NCBI GenBank assembly: GCA_949592205.1
Contig: CATIUR010000006.1
Location: 10,309,001 to 10,373,000, forward strand
Source of the DNA: Helichrysum umbraculigerum
Lineage: Eukaryota; Streptophyta; Magnoliopsida; Asterales; Asteraceae
DNA: 64,000 nt
Direction: 5' to 3'
How positions within the stretch are numbered: position 1 is the first letter of the stretch; every line of letters starts with the position of its first letter. The position numbers were made by a program, and so were the translations under genes. The notes below the pieces were generated by a model. That model did no database searches and was not told the DNA's origin. It saw only the letters and a list, made by a program, of their open reading frames with translations. Positions 19,850 through 31,480 of this stretch are shown piece by piece.

Positions 19850-22291
19850 TGATGTGACGTAAAAAGTCATGTTTTTAGAAGCTTTATTCCTCACATTTTG
19901 GACCTTTCTTTAGTGAAAACATTTCAAAACATTGATTATTTATTAAAATTCACTAAAGTGGTTCAAAAGTAGACGTGGTAAAAATCACTGAAAACACTCT
20001 GAAACCGCACAAAACACAGCATTTTAATACAAGCCGATTCCTCCGACCTCATTTTCCTATCAAGGCACACCTCCAAACTTCTACCATCTGTCATATAGGT
20101 AAAATCGAGACGGAAAAATCTGGAATCAAGTGAAACAGCCAAAGGACGGAGAAGACACTGCACTTTCAGAGCCACTAAAAGTCATTTCGACTACGCCTAA
20201 TTTCTACATACCCAATTTCTATGAGATTGGCATCATTAGAAGCACAACGGAATTACGAAACCACAGGCGAAAGAATCAGGTCAAACGGACGCATAACGAA
20301 GGAGATACGGACGTTTTAAGCAACGAACGAAATCAGACGGAGACCGTATACGGCCTCAGGCACCGTATACGGCCCTTGTAAGACCGTATACGGCCTACTA
20401 CACACCGTATACGGCCCTTACAAGGCCGTATACGGCCCCCCCTGCCTCATATCGTGCTTCATTTGCTTGTACGTACTGCTTCGTGAGTTGTACGAGCGAT
20501 TTGATGCTTTGCCTATAAATAGTGGACTCCCCTCACACTTCAACCACACCAATTTTCTCATTTCATTTCTTCCTTACACTTTCTCTCTCACACACATCAC
20601 TCTCTCTAGTTTCTTTCTCTAGAGATTTTCTCTCTCTAGAATTGAGCTAGTTAGAGAGCTAGTTAGGTAGAGGTAGCTTTTAGCTTTTGTACGGAGTCAC
20701 TCCAAGACATTGTATTCGCGAAGATCTGTCTGTAATAAATTCGTATCAGGTTCTATTTATATATCTCTTACTTTCCAGTTTTAAACATGTGTTGCTTTGT
20801 TTATGCTTGTTTAGGATTGTATGCTAGATATATAATGTTAGGCTAGACATTTCTTTGTGTTTACTATGATGTAGTTATGTTAGAATAGTCAATATGTTTA
20901 TGCCATGCTGTTACTCTGCCCGTTTTACTTTAAACTGTGTATGAACTCATAAACTGAATCTCGAATGTTTATCTATCCAACTTATGTTGTGGTTAGAAGC
21001 TTCCTGCTAGAACTTGGCCAATTACTAGCGGTGCGTTCTCTACCTATTCTATACTTGATGATCAATGAACTTGGTATGGCTGTGTTCTCTAGGTTGAAAC
21101 AAATCATAAGAGACACGGAGCGTAGGATTTGAGATATGTTAGATTCATGTTTATCTGATATATATCTTTGAGAGAACTTTCGGGATATCTATGATCTGGT
21201 TATTGGTTATCTGCTATGCTTAGGATTATGGTGTTCTGTTATGTGTCACCCTACTGCATGTTCTTGTTTGATTGTTGCCTTAGGAATGATGCATGCTAGA
21301 GTTATCCTCCTGGTTCATATCGGTAACTGTATAATTAGGTTTTCAGACACAGAATATTGGTTTACACAGTAGATTAACATGCATGGAATAGTTGTGATGA
21401 TTTATATCTGTAATGCTGAACAATTTAACTGATCGGTAGCCCGATTATCCCAACTTGGTCTGCGGGATTATCCCCGTTCGTGTTCTTGTTCAATCAACAA
21501 TTCACGCTATGATACAGACGTCTCTGATGACTGTGACTGGGGACCAGGATTCGAGGATAGTCGTCGGTTAAATTGGTCTGTACATTTGGGAGAACTTCCG
21601 GTGTATTTGACTTGTATAACTGCTATCCACGTGACATGTTATTTATCTGATTGCGGACAACTCTACGTTAGATATTTAATAGGCTCGTAGTTATAGCTCA
21701 TTAGGATATAGGAAATCTGCGAGAGTAATGTGGAACCCTAATTAATGTAACGGAAAAACCGTAAAACGCCCTATTACTCGGTATAGTGCTGGAAACACCA
21801 ATTGGTGAAGTACAAATGTATGGAAGCCGCGGAACGGTCGTAGGTACAATACTTTGCATTAATTATGTTTCTATCCTCTCCGGATTAGTCATCACATCTA
21901 GTAGCCTTACCCTTGACTATTCATCAATAACATATAACGAAATCATAGTAAACACTCGCTTATCCTCTGTTGACCGAGTCTCCGTACAAACCTCTTTTGT
22001 TTTATTTTCTTTATTTAAATTAGTATTTAGTTATAAAAACCAAACCTATCCAAAAGCTTTTAAAAACCCTAGATGAATCTCCAAAGATAATAAAACTTCC
22101 TAGACTCCCATGCCCGTTGTAGTTTGAAGAACGACACCTGAGTCATACATACCACTAACTGCCCTTTTTAGGTCTCAGTAGTATACAGCTTAGGATTCCC
22201 CTGTTCTATAAATAAAAACCATGTCCGCGCGTCCTGGTTGGTTGGTTCAACGACCGGATTAAAACCCGTCCGACACCCAGGAGGCACGACA
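19850..22291 (+). mobile_element. 3' LTR of the Athila-type element (2442 bp)
   Basis: TGATGTGACG to GGCACGACA, about 98 percent identical to 8773-11216 by eye. The TATA box is at 20514-20521 and AATAAA at 20734-20739. It is followed by TSD TAGTG (22292-22296). Complete structure with TSD shows that no LTR-LTR recombination has occurred. Confidence 0.95.
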
Positions 22292-22296
22292 TAGTG
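22292..22296. other. Right TSD (TAGTG) of the Athila element
   Basis: Exact copy of 8768-8772. Confidence 0.93.
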
Positions 22297-22985
22297 TGTA
22301 ACACTTTATTGTGAAATAGTGACTCTTACGAGTCGAGTCACAAGTAACGAGTTAAAATTGGAGATTTCGAGTCATGAGTTTTCAACTATGATTACGAGAA
22401 AAGGTAAATAGTGTATTTAAAAGAGAAACGTACAAGAACTACAAATTTTAATTATGACGGTGTATTAATTAGTTTTACAAATAAATTTGAATAGGATAGC
22501 TCGTAGCTTAAGTATTGATTAGAGATGTACTTGATCGTATATACGAGTGAGGGAAATTAATATATCGTATATTGAAGTCATTTAAGATACGTTCGAGTTC
22601 GGATCAATGGTTCGACGAGCTTTCACGATATATGCCTAAACTCGACTTGACCTAAACTCGACTTGATATAGATTTTCAATTCATGATAGATGCCTAAACT
22701 CGACTTGATATAGATTTCAGTTCATAATAGATGCCTAAACTCGACTTGAGATGAGACCAACGACATAAAGTTGAACGCCAATTCGATATATTGGCATGGA
22801 TTCTCTGTGATAAATACTAGTCAAAATCTAGTACGTTATGATTTTGTGTGGTTAACAACTGGATAATGAATTGTCATCCATATACATTTCATTCATCAAT
22901 TCACAACTATAAGTATTACTTTTCAATTAAGATTATTCATCTCCTTTAAGTATTACTTATCCACGTAATACGTATATAAGTATTA
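22297..22985. other. Noncoding stretch with a small tandem repeat
   Basis: No gene is seen. Between about 22631 and 22760 the phrase CCTAAACTCGACTTGA occurs four times, at about 22634, 22651, 22692 and 22733; the last two repeats are 41 bp apart. The rest is AT-rich. Confidence 0.5.
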
Positions 22986-23309
22986 GAGCATCCCAATGTT
23001 TACATTTACAAAACTTTTATCAAAGCTTTTCTTCTAAAGCCTTTGAGAAAAAAGCTTTTGCTCCATCAATAAAAAGCTTTACACAACTTTTCATTAATGT
23101 TATACAAATATAATTACAAGGAATAAGATTGCAATAACTTGAGAAATCTCAAGTCATTACACTTTCTTTCATTCAAATTATATTTTAATTAATTGAGGAA
23201 ATTAAAGCATTGTAAAGCTTTTTATTGATGGAGCAAAAGCTATTTTCTAAAAAGCTTTAAAAGAAAAGCTTTAGTAAAAGCTTTGTAAATGTATACATTG
23301 GGGATGCTC
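22986..23309. mobile_element. 324-bp foldback MITE, TSD TTA
   Basis: It starts GAGCATCCCAATG and ends with the complement of GAGCATCCCCAATG, and is flanked by TTA at 22983-22985 and 23310-23312. Inverted similarity reaches about 120 bp in each arm (for example AGCTTTTGCTCCATCAATAA on the left and its complement on the right). No coding capacity. A 3-bp TTA duplication is usual for PIF/Harbinger-derived (Tourist-like) MITEs, but the terminal sequence is not the textbook one, so the superfamily is tentative. Confidence 0.85.
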
Positions 23310-23371
23310 TTACTTATCCATGTACGTTCCATAAATCTATTTACATGTAACTGGTGCTCCTCTATCTTGAA

Positions 23372-23800
23372 TTAAAGCATCATAAATTTAAAACTCGGGT
23401 GAGCCCGAATGTAAATGAGTACTCGAGTTGCATAATTGATCCACTGTTCATAAACAAATGGGCGGTTGCTACGTTCTTGCCAAATAAAATATGTACAAGC
23501 AACCAATAATAGCTTTGCCACCACAACTCGAGCTATTCTTCTATTCGCCAATGGAACAATTTGCATCACAATATCTTCCCATTTGTTTCATAAGCCTTGT
23601 GTAACATTGCACAACAAGCATCGAACTTAGTCGTTGTTGTGTAGTAAAACCTCCCAACTCTTTCAACCTACCTTGTGTTTTTACATTTTGTCCCATGATT
23701 AATCGCACAAGAAAATTATGTCTTGAGATGCAACTAGGATATGTACGTCTTAGAATGCAATGAGAATGCCATACAACATTGTAGTGACGATACTGGAAAA
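23372..23800 (-). pseudogene. LINE fragment: end of ORF2, zf-RVT region
   Basis: The minus strand encodes pieces of the plant L1 C-terminal region. 23569 to 23372 contains RRIARVVVAKLLLVACTYFIWQERSNRPF, which matches the VYFIWQERN segment of the LINE at 59568-60692. Upstream in the same sense (to about 23800), out of frame, there are traces of the ISRH...F..RL segment. Frames are broken and no RT remains. Confidence 0.65.
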
Positions 23801-24486
23801 TAGATACACGTACACGACATTATTCGCTTGCTCTAATAAAATTCCATACAACTTTAAATAAAGAATCATGCAACATTGCAAGTCCCCCTTTCTATCTCTA
23901 CAATATGTTCTATCAGGGATTCACATATCTAACCTTGAGGGTTAAATTAGCAATAAATTCACTAGGCTGGTTTGTTGATGGTTAAATGTGGTGCTTGTAT
24001 ATGTTTTCCTCAAATTTCTTGTTTATTTCAACTCAATGTTTCACAAATCTTATTGTATCTAATTTAAATAAATAATAAATAAATATAATCAAAAGTGGAT
24101 AGTTAACACTAATCTGCCACATGTCACTATGTGCTTATTTTACCCTCCCTCTCCAAAAACCGTTCCTTCACCATCTCATTTAAAATCATTATTATTATTA
24201 CGCATTTAATAACTTATAACTAGTTTATTGACCCGTGTATACACGGGTTTGTCGAAAAATATAATATAAAGTCATCTTATAAATTTCGTACTTTTTTTAA
24301 CTATTATTTCAATTAGTATAAGGTTTCGAAGTTAACTCGTATGAGGATATTACACAAAAAGCAAACACAAAAATAAAAAAGTTCAGTTCCGAAAGTGTAG
24401 TCACAAGATTAATTTAGTTGTAGCATGTAAACCTAAATAAGTTAAAAGAATTAACGTAACAGTGGATAGCATGCCGGCCCACATCA
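23801..24486. other. Noncoding AT-rich stretch with an 18-bp palindrome
   Basis: No gene. The perfect palindrome ACCCGTGTATACACGGGT lies at 24231-24248, set in CTAGTTTATTG...TTTG. Similar hairpins occur near ends of some plant repeats, but I could not define an element. Confidence 0.5.
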
Positions 24487-24495
24487 TAGATCACG

Positions 24496-24788
24496 GGGTT
24501 AAGTGTTTGAAAATGTATATAACTATGCGTTGACTTCTTTAGTGTGTATGTAACTAAATTGACCTCCATTGTATGTACGGAACTATTTATTCTTTTACAT
24601 TGTATGTATTTTAGTGACGTGTTATCAAATATAAGGTGACAAGTGGCATCGTTACAAGTTGACAACTCATCAAAATACAAACAATGTAGAAGAATAAATA
24701 GTTTCGTACATACAATGGAGGTCAGTTTAGTTACGTACACACTAAAGAAGTCAACGCATAATTATATACATTTACAAATACTTAACCC
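24496..24788. mobile_element. 293-bp Mutator-like MITE, 9-bp TSD TAGATCACG
   Basis: GGGTTAAGTG at the left end and CTTAACCC at the right are the tips of about 130-bp inverted repeats. Both strands therefore encode nearly the same peptide in ORFs here, which are artefacts. TAGATCACG flanks it exactly (24487-24495 and 24789-24797). A 9-bp TSD with long terminal inverted repeats is diagnostic of MULE-derived MITEs. Confidence 0.9.
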
Positions 24789-24797
24789 TAGATCACG

Positions 24798-25665
24798 CAA
24801 CCCAATTGTATTGATCCACCTAATCTTACACAATAACACTATACAATCTTACAAAAAGTGAACATACCAAGGGTGGTATAGGTCACTTGTATGACACAAG
24901 TATACAATAATAAAAAGTATTTATTCTGGTAACAAATTCATCAAACCCTTCCTTTCATCATCTGGAAATCTACAACACATTAACAACATCAGGAGCAACA
25001 AAAGTTAAATTAAGACATTAAATTAAAGAGCTTAGTTATCATAAAAAATGAAGTAGATAGAACATAGGTGTTATGTTTAATACCTCCTAACTCGTACTGA
25101 CAAAAACCAACATGAATTGACCATTTTGCCATCACTCATAAAAAATCATAGAATGTAACTTTTACAATAATTCTTGCATACCCTCTCATACTTCTAAAAC
25201 TTAGTTAAACATGGCATACCGATCTCCATATCACACCTGTACAATGAAAGGAAATAGTTTCAAAAACATATGAATATCACACCTGATGTAGTTCAAATTT
25301 AGCATATTGCTTTAAAATCCAAAATACAAAAAAACTCATAATGAATCAATACCACACAGGAACACCTAATAAGGCATTACTTAAGCTTTAGAAGCATTAC
25401 TCGGTATAACCAACCTCAAGCTTAAACACCTAAATTTGTCAACCGACTACTAACAGAGATGAGAAAGGACCATGGACTAATGGGATATCTACTCCTTCAT
25501 AAAAGTATATTGTTGGCCTTAGATTTCTGTAGTCGATAAACAAAACTACTGCACTACACATAAGAAGCATATAACCAAACGTATTTTTGCAAATTCTTGG
25601 TTTAAAGCCACAAAAGAAAAAAAATGCAGGAGGAAGAATAAAACACAGAGAAACAGAGTGAGAAG
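24798..25665. other. Noncoding left flank of element A
   Basis: No recognisable gene. It is AT-rich and became separated from 45312 onward by insertion of element A. A minus-strand ORF at 25439-25684 begins inside the A LTR and has no known domain. Confidence 0.45.
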
Positions 25666-25670
25666 GTACC
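25666..25670. other. Left TSD (GTACC) of element A
   Basis: GTACC precedes the left LTR and recurs at 45312-45316 after the right LTR, 19.6 kb away. Confidence 0.92.
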
Positions 25671-28600
25671 TGTCGCACCCCCAAATTCGGGTTGCGGAAG
25701 CGAATCGGGTCGGGGCGCGACTAATCAATAATCAAAACACATAAGATGAAGTGAACGACTCTATATGCGTCGTTTTACAATTACATTGATATTATAAAAG
25801 TTTTACAATGTTGTAATAGTTACAAAAGCTCGTATTTCAAATGTTTAGAGATTCTAAGGCATATCTAGTTTACAAAATGTAGAAATGTAGGGGAATCTCC
25901 TGGTGTCTATATGCGACTCGAGCTATCTAACCTTGAGCAGACCTACTGCTGCTGAGTACCTGAGAATACATGCTAAAAGGTCAGCTAAAAGCTGGTGAGC
26001 TCACAGGTTTGTATATGATAAAGTATGTGTGTGAACCGCAAGATTTAAGTATAATGATTTGCAATTAAGCAAATAAGTAAACAAATAAATGTATATCACT
26101 GCCATGAGCACATAGTCTGAGCTTAACCGAGGTGTCAGGATCACAATTAAGTGCCTGAGCGAGGGTGCCTCTATGCGAGCGTATAATCTACACTCGTTGT
26201 GAACAAATGCTAATGCGTCCGTTTGACCAGTTAGTGCTTGCTAACCCGGATGAGGATTGTCAATCCTATATGGTACCATACACTAACATTCACGCTAAAT
26301 CCATATTAACAGAACTTTGCTTCAGAGGACTTAAAATGATTAGATGAAAACAACCCATGCAGTATATAGTGATGATTTGATACTCGCGTTCACATATAAA
26401 ACAAAACATGGCATGTATTCCCACCCCTGGGTTAAAAACAGTAAAATAGGGGCTATGAGACTCACCTGAGTCTGATGTGTATATGTTGCTACAAGCAATG
26501 ATGTGATGTCCGCAGACTGTAACCTGCCGGGCGTTCAAGACGCGCAAGGTTATAAATATATGTAGATATCTCAACAGACCCTCTATGCCAGTTGTTCATT
26601 CAACTAGTAATGTCCAAATGATATGGTTTGATTGATTAGGTTTGAGTTTTGAAAATATGTACGGCCCGTTGGTGAGGGTTTGTAATAATAATAATCTCGA
26701 GTGTTATTATTATATGTTTCGTTGTATACTTATATATGTATGTGACATTATGTATTTGTTTACATATATATATATATATATATCCAATAGTGTATATATA
26801 TATCGATGTCCGATAATGTATGTATATATATCCGACAGTATTTCTTAGTACGAAAGTATATATATATACATGTGTATGTCCGGACTTCCTTTATCCGAAT
26901 GTATACTTATATTTAAGTCCGACAGTAGAGTCCGAAAGTGTAAATATTTAAGGTTTTGGGCCAAAACACTGTTCATCCGAAAGTCAACTCCGAAAGTTGA
27001 CTTTCGAAGTAAAAAATCCGAATTTAGCACAAAAGTCCGAATTTAGCTTGAAAATCCGAAAGTCAACAAAAGTCAAAGTTCGGAGTAAAATTAGTCCGAA
27101 TTTGTGAATTTTATTTGACTAAGCAAACGTTATCGAAACGTTCCGGAATTTGTACACGATGTTCCCACATATCTTATGTACTTTATGTAATTTTTTCATG
27201 ATTTTTAGAGGTCGTTTGATATTTTAAAAGAAATCACAAAGTATCACAGTTCAGTTTGGTCCGAATTTTAAACCTTTGCTCACAAATCTAATTTTCTGGA
27301 AAAAATGGTGTATTTTTAGAACGATCCAAATAAGAATTTTTTGTAGCCAACATCCGTACGAAGATTTTGGCATAGGTATCATGCGTTTATTTGGTCTAGA
27401 ACTCAAGTTATGGCTCCGAGAAGGAGGTGCAACTTTCTGTCTCCAGAAGACAGAAAGTATATGTCGCCGGAGAAAATTATTCTCGGGTACTAAATGGAGT
27501 CAAGATAATACGAAACAAATTTTTTTATAAATTTTACTTCTTGTACTACATTTTATGCTTAAGAAACGTCCATTTTCATGTAGAAATGATTTTTCTAAAA
27601 ATCGTTGAAGTAGAAGAAAAATCTGGACAGAAAACTGTCATTACATATATGTTTATAAAAACGTGTTTTAGCTTGATTTTTTGACATTAACTAGTCGTAG
27701 GAACATACTAACATGTATACAAACATGTTATAAGTAGTTTTGAAAGGTGACGAGTTCTTACGAGTGTCGGTTTTAGAAACTGAGAAGATAGAAACGTAGC
27801 TAGCGTTGTGGTGAACGTTTTTGCTTCAAACCTTCTTGTAATCCAAGGACTTTTGATAGTGTTTTTCTTGATGATTAATTGATGTTCTTGAAGTGTTTTA
27901 GAGAGAGAGAGAGAGAGAGAGAGGATGATTTAGAGAGAGAGTGAGTTTGTTTGAAAATGGGAAAGTAATGAGGTTGATGTTGGTGTTGTAGTCAAGAACA
28001 AGATCCCTAATTTGGGGATCTTGTTTTGGCTGGTTTTTGTTAGTAAAAAAGGAAGGCAAGTTGTTTAAAACTTGTCTCCAAACTTTGGTATAATAGCCGT
28101 GTTCGTTTACCCGATCGTTTAAACGTTTATTATACGTTAAATGTTATACGTACGTGTTTTAAATAACGTTCTATTTTCGATATTTTAACTAGAAGTATTA
28201 CTCATTAATATTTGAAAACATTTATTAAAAATGTTTGGTTAATATGTCGGTTTCCGTTTGCGTGTTCGTGTCTCGATTGTTTAATCGTGTGACGTTTTAA
28301 TTAAACGTTTTTGTTATCGTTATAAAATACGATACTTTCAAATGAATATTTCTATTCAAAATAATATATTTCAAATTATGAAAATATATTTTGGTTTTCG
28401 ATCGGTTATGGGGCGCGAATCGCGTGTTTTTGTCACGTACGGCGAGTTTTATATGATACAAAATACTTATGAAATACTATCGAAATAATATTTAGAAATA
28501 AATATGTTTAGTAAATAATTTCATATTATTCAATAAATTGTGTTCACCAACGTTCGTATTAATGTATCGGGATCCGCCCGATATAAAAATGCGCGATTAA

Positions 28601-29793
28601 ATTTAATCGCGTATGTGTATATATATAGCAATATATATAATGATACATACAATTAGCCTAATACAGAACTAATTACATGTATTAACAGATGGTTAGGCAC
28701 AAACTGTCATTACATATATGTTTATAAAAACGTGTTTTAGCTTGATTTTTTGACATTAACTAGTCGTAGGAACATACTAACATGTATACAAACATGTTAT
28801 AAGTAGTTTTGAAAGGTGATGAGTTCTTACGAGTGTCGGTTTTAGAAACTGAGAAGATAGAAACGTAGCTGGCGTTGTGATGAACGTTTTTGCTTCAAAC
28901 CTTCTTGTAATCCAAGGACTTTTGATAGTGTTTTTCTTGATGATTAATTGATGTTCTTGAAGTGTTTTAGAGAGAGAGAGAGAGGATGATTTAGAGAGAG
29001 AGTGAGTTTGTTTGAAAATGGGAAAGTAATGAGGTTGATGTTGGTGTTGTAGTCAAGAACAAGATCCCCAAATTAGGGATCTTGTTTTGGCTGGTTTTTG
29101 TTAGTAAAAAAGGAAGGCAAGTTGTTTAAAACTTGTCTCCAAACTTTGGTATAATACCCGTGTTCGTTTACCCGATCGTTTAAACGTTTATTATACGTTA
29201 AATGTTATACGTACGTGTTTTAAATAACGTTCTATTTTCGATATTTTAACTAGAAGTATTACTCATTAATATTTGAAAACATTTATTAAAAATGTTTGGT
29301 TAATATGTCGGTTTCCGTTTGCGTGTTCGTGTCTCGATTGTTTAATCGTGTGACGTTTTTAATAGACGTTTTTGTTATCGTTATAAAATACGATACTTTT
29401 AAATGAATATTTCTATTCAAAATAATATATTTCAAATTATGAATATATATTTTGGTTTTCGATCGGTTATGGGGAGCAAATCGCGCGTTTTTGTCGCTTA
29501 CGGCGAGTTTTATATGATACGAAATACTTATGAAATACTATCGAAATAATATTTAGAAATAAATATGTTTATTAAATAATTTCATATTATTCAATAAATT
29601 GTGTTCACCAACGTCCTTATTAATGTATCGGGATCCGCCCGATATAAAAATGCACGATTAAATTTAATCGCGTATGTGTATATTAATAGCAATATATATA
29701 ATGATACATACAATTAGCCTAATACAGAACTAATTACGTGTATTAACAGATGATTAGGCACTAATAACTAGTCCTAATTTTTCGGGTGTCACA
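25671..29793 (-). mobile_element. Element A, 3' LTR (left), with an internal tandem duplication
   Basis: On the minus strand it reads TGTGACACCCG to GGGGGTGCGACA. It is 4123 bp because a 1069-bp segment is duplicated (27634-28702 and 28703-29771); without it the length matches the right copy (about 3.05 kb). It contains a TA microsatellite (about 26762), TCCGAA-type units (about 26820-27110) and a GA tract (27901-27924). It differs from the right LTR by a few percent in sampled parts. A PPT (minus: AACAAGGGGAGAA) abuts it at 29794. Confidence 0.92.
27634..29771. repeat. 1069-bp tandem duplication inside the left LTR of element A
   Basis: The sequence from ACTGTCATTACATATATG at 27634 restarts at 28703. 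The right LTR has a single copy. The two units differ by a few percent, including a flipped hairpin loop (28008-28014 against 29069-29075). Confidence 0.92.
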
Positions 29794-29806
29794 TTCTCCC
29801 CTTGTT
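29794..29806 (-). other. Polypurine tract of element A
   Basis: The minus strand reads AACAAGGGGAGAA immediately before the LTR. Elements B (42445-42456) and C (50800-50812) have the sister form AACAGGGGGAGAA. Confidence 0.8.
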
Positions 29807-29827
29807 AAGAGAATTTCGTCCTGAAAT

Positions 29828-31480
29828 TTAGCTCTGAGTCGTGGTTTGTGTAAAGTTTGAGAATAGATGTGGATACTTGAGTCGCATTTGGTCTTCCCGT
29901 TCCCAAGTGAATTCCGGACCATGCCGCGAATTCCAACGGACTTTAACGATGAGAATACGACTTTGTTTCAGTTGTTTGACCTCACGGTCCATGATTTCCA
30001 CTGGTGTCTCGACAAAGTGAAGTTTATCGTCGATATGAATCTCGTCGAGAGGAATAATGAGTGTCTTATCAGACAGGCATTTCTTTAGATTAGAAATGTG
30101 AAAGGTGGGATGCACGCTACTGAGCTCGGGTGGTAGCTGCAATCGATATGCCACTGGACCAATCCTTTCAAGTATCTCAAAAGGTCCAATGTATCTGGGA
30201 TTCAATTTCCCGCGTTTTCCAAAACGGATGACACCTTTCCAAGGTGATACTTTGAGCAATACTCGACCCCTAACCTGGAACTTGAGATGCTTGCATATCA
30301 CGTCAGCATAACTCTTCTGACGATCACGTGCGGCTTTCAGCCGGTTTTGGATGCTAATGATCTTTTATGTGATTTCGTGTATGATTTCAGAACCAGTGAG
30401 TTGGCTGTCTCCCACTTTGGTCCAACAAATAGGTGATCGGCACTTACGACCGTACAGTGCCTCGAAAAGGTGCAGCTCCAATACTGGTGTGGTAGCTGTT
30501 GTTGTACGAAAATTCGCACAAAGGTAAATGATGTTCCCAGTTCGCACCGAAATCAACTACGCAAGCTCGTAGCATATCTTCCAGTGTTTGAATTGTTCGT
30601 TCACTTTGGCCGTCGGGTTGTGGATGATATGCAGTACTCATGTCCAACCGAGTACCCAAGGATTTTTGTAATGATTGCCAAAAGTGAGATGTAAAGCGAC
30701 TATACCTATCAGAGATAATTGAGATTGGAACGCCGTGTCGGGATACAATTTCTTTGAGATAGATTCATGTGAGGCGTTCCATTTTGTTGATTCCTTTGAT
30801 CGTGAGGAAATGAGCAGATTTGGTGAGACGATCGACGATCACCCAAATGTTATCACAACCGCTCGATGTTTTTGGGAGTTTGGTGATGAAATCCATAGTG
30901 ATTTGCTCCCATTCCCACTTAGGAATGTCCGGTTGTTAAAGTAGACCGGAAGGTTTTTGGTATTCAGCTTTGACTTTAGAGCATGTGAGGCACTTGCTAA
31001 TGTAGGTGGCAATCTCAGCTTTCATGTTTGGCCACCAGTATAATTCCCTGATGTCATGATACATTTTGTCGGAGCCAGGATGTATAGAATATTTGGACTT
31101 GTGAGCTTCATCCATCACCAAGTCCCGGATATTTCCAAAATAGGGCAACCAGATTCGGTTGGCGAAGTATTTAACTCCGTTGGGTTTGGTTTCAAACTAT
31201 TTTTCCATGTTACGCAATGCCTCATGTTTCAGGTTTTCTGGTTTCAAGGCTTCGAGTTGAGCGGTAAGGATTTGAATGATAAGATCATTGTGAATGGTAA
31301 TACTGAGGGCTCGGACTCGAAGTGGTTTTGTGCGTTCATTCCGGCTAAGGGCATCGGCAACAACATTTGCCTTGCCTAGATGGTAACGGATCTCACAATC
31401 GTAGTCGGTAAGCAACTCGTCCCATCGACATTGCCTCGTGTTGAGATCCTTTGATCGAATAGGTGTTGGAGACCCTTATG
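29828..31480 (-). pseudogene. pol: Chromovirus pol remnant: RNase H tail, integrase and chromodomain
   Basis: Read from 31480 leftward. The end of RNase H comes first (TDYDCEIRYHLGKANVVADALSR, 31415 on; one base lost just upstream). Next is the integrase HHCC finger (DEAHKSKYSIHPGSDKMYHD and CLTCSKVK, 31148-30936), then the core with STAYHPQPDGQSERTIQTLE (30659 on) in shifting frames. Last are the integrase C-terminus and chromodomain in one open stretch (30301-29828). The chromodomain is about residues 97-147 of that stretch (VEIMDREVK, VKVRWNSR, EFTWERED). This order and the chromodomain type fit the Tekay/Del group. RT, protease and gag are absent. Several frameshifts make it nonfunctional. 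Confidence 0.88.

Noticed and set aside
24414..24861. Overlapping ORFs on opposite strands with near-identical peptides
   Set aside because: They are the two arms of the Mutator-like MITE.
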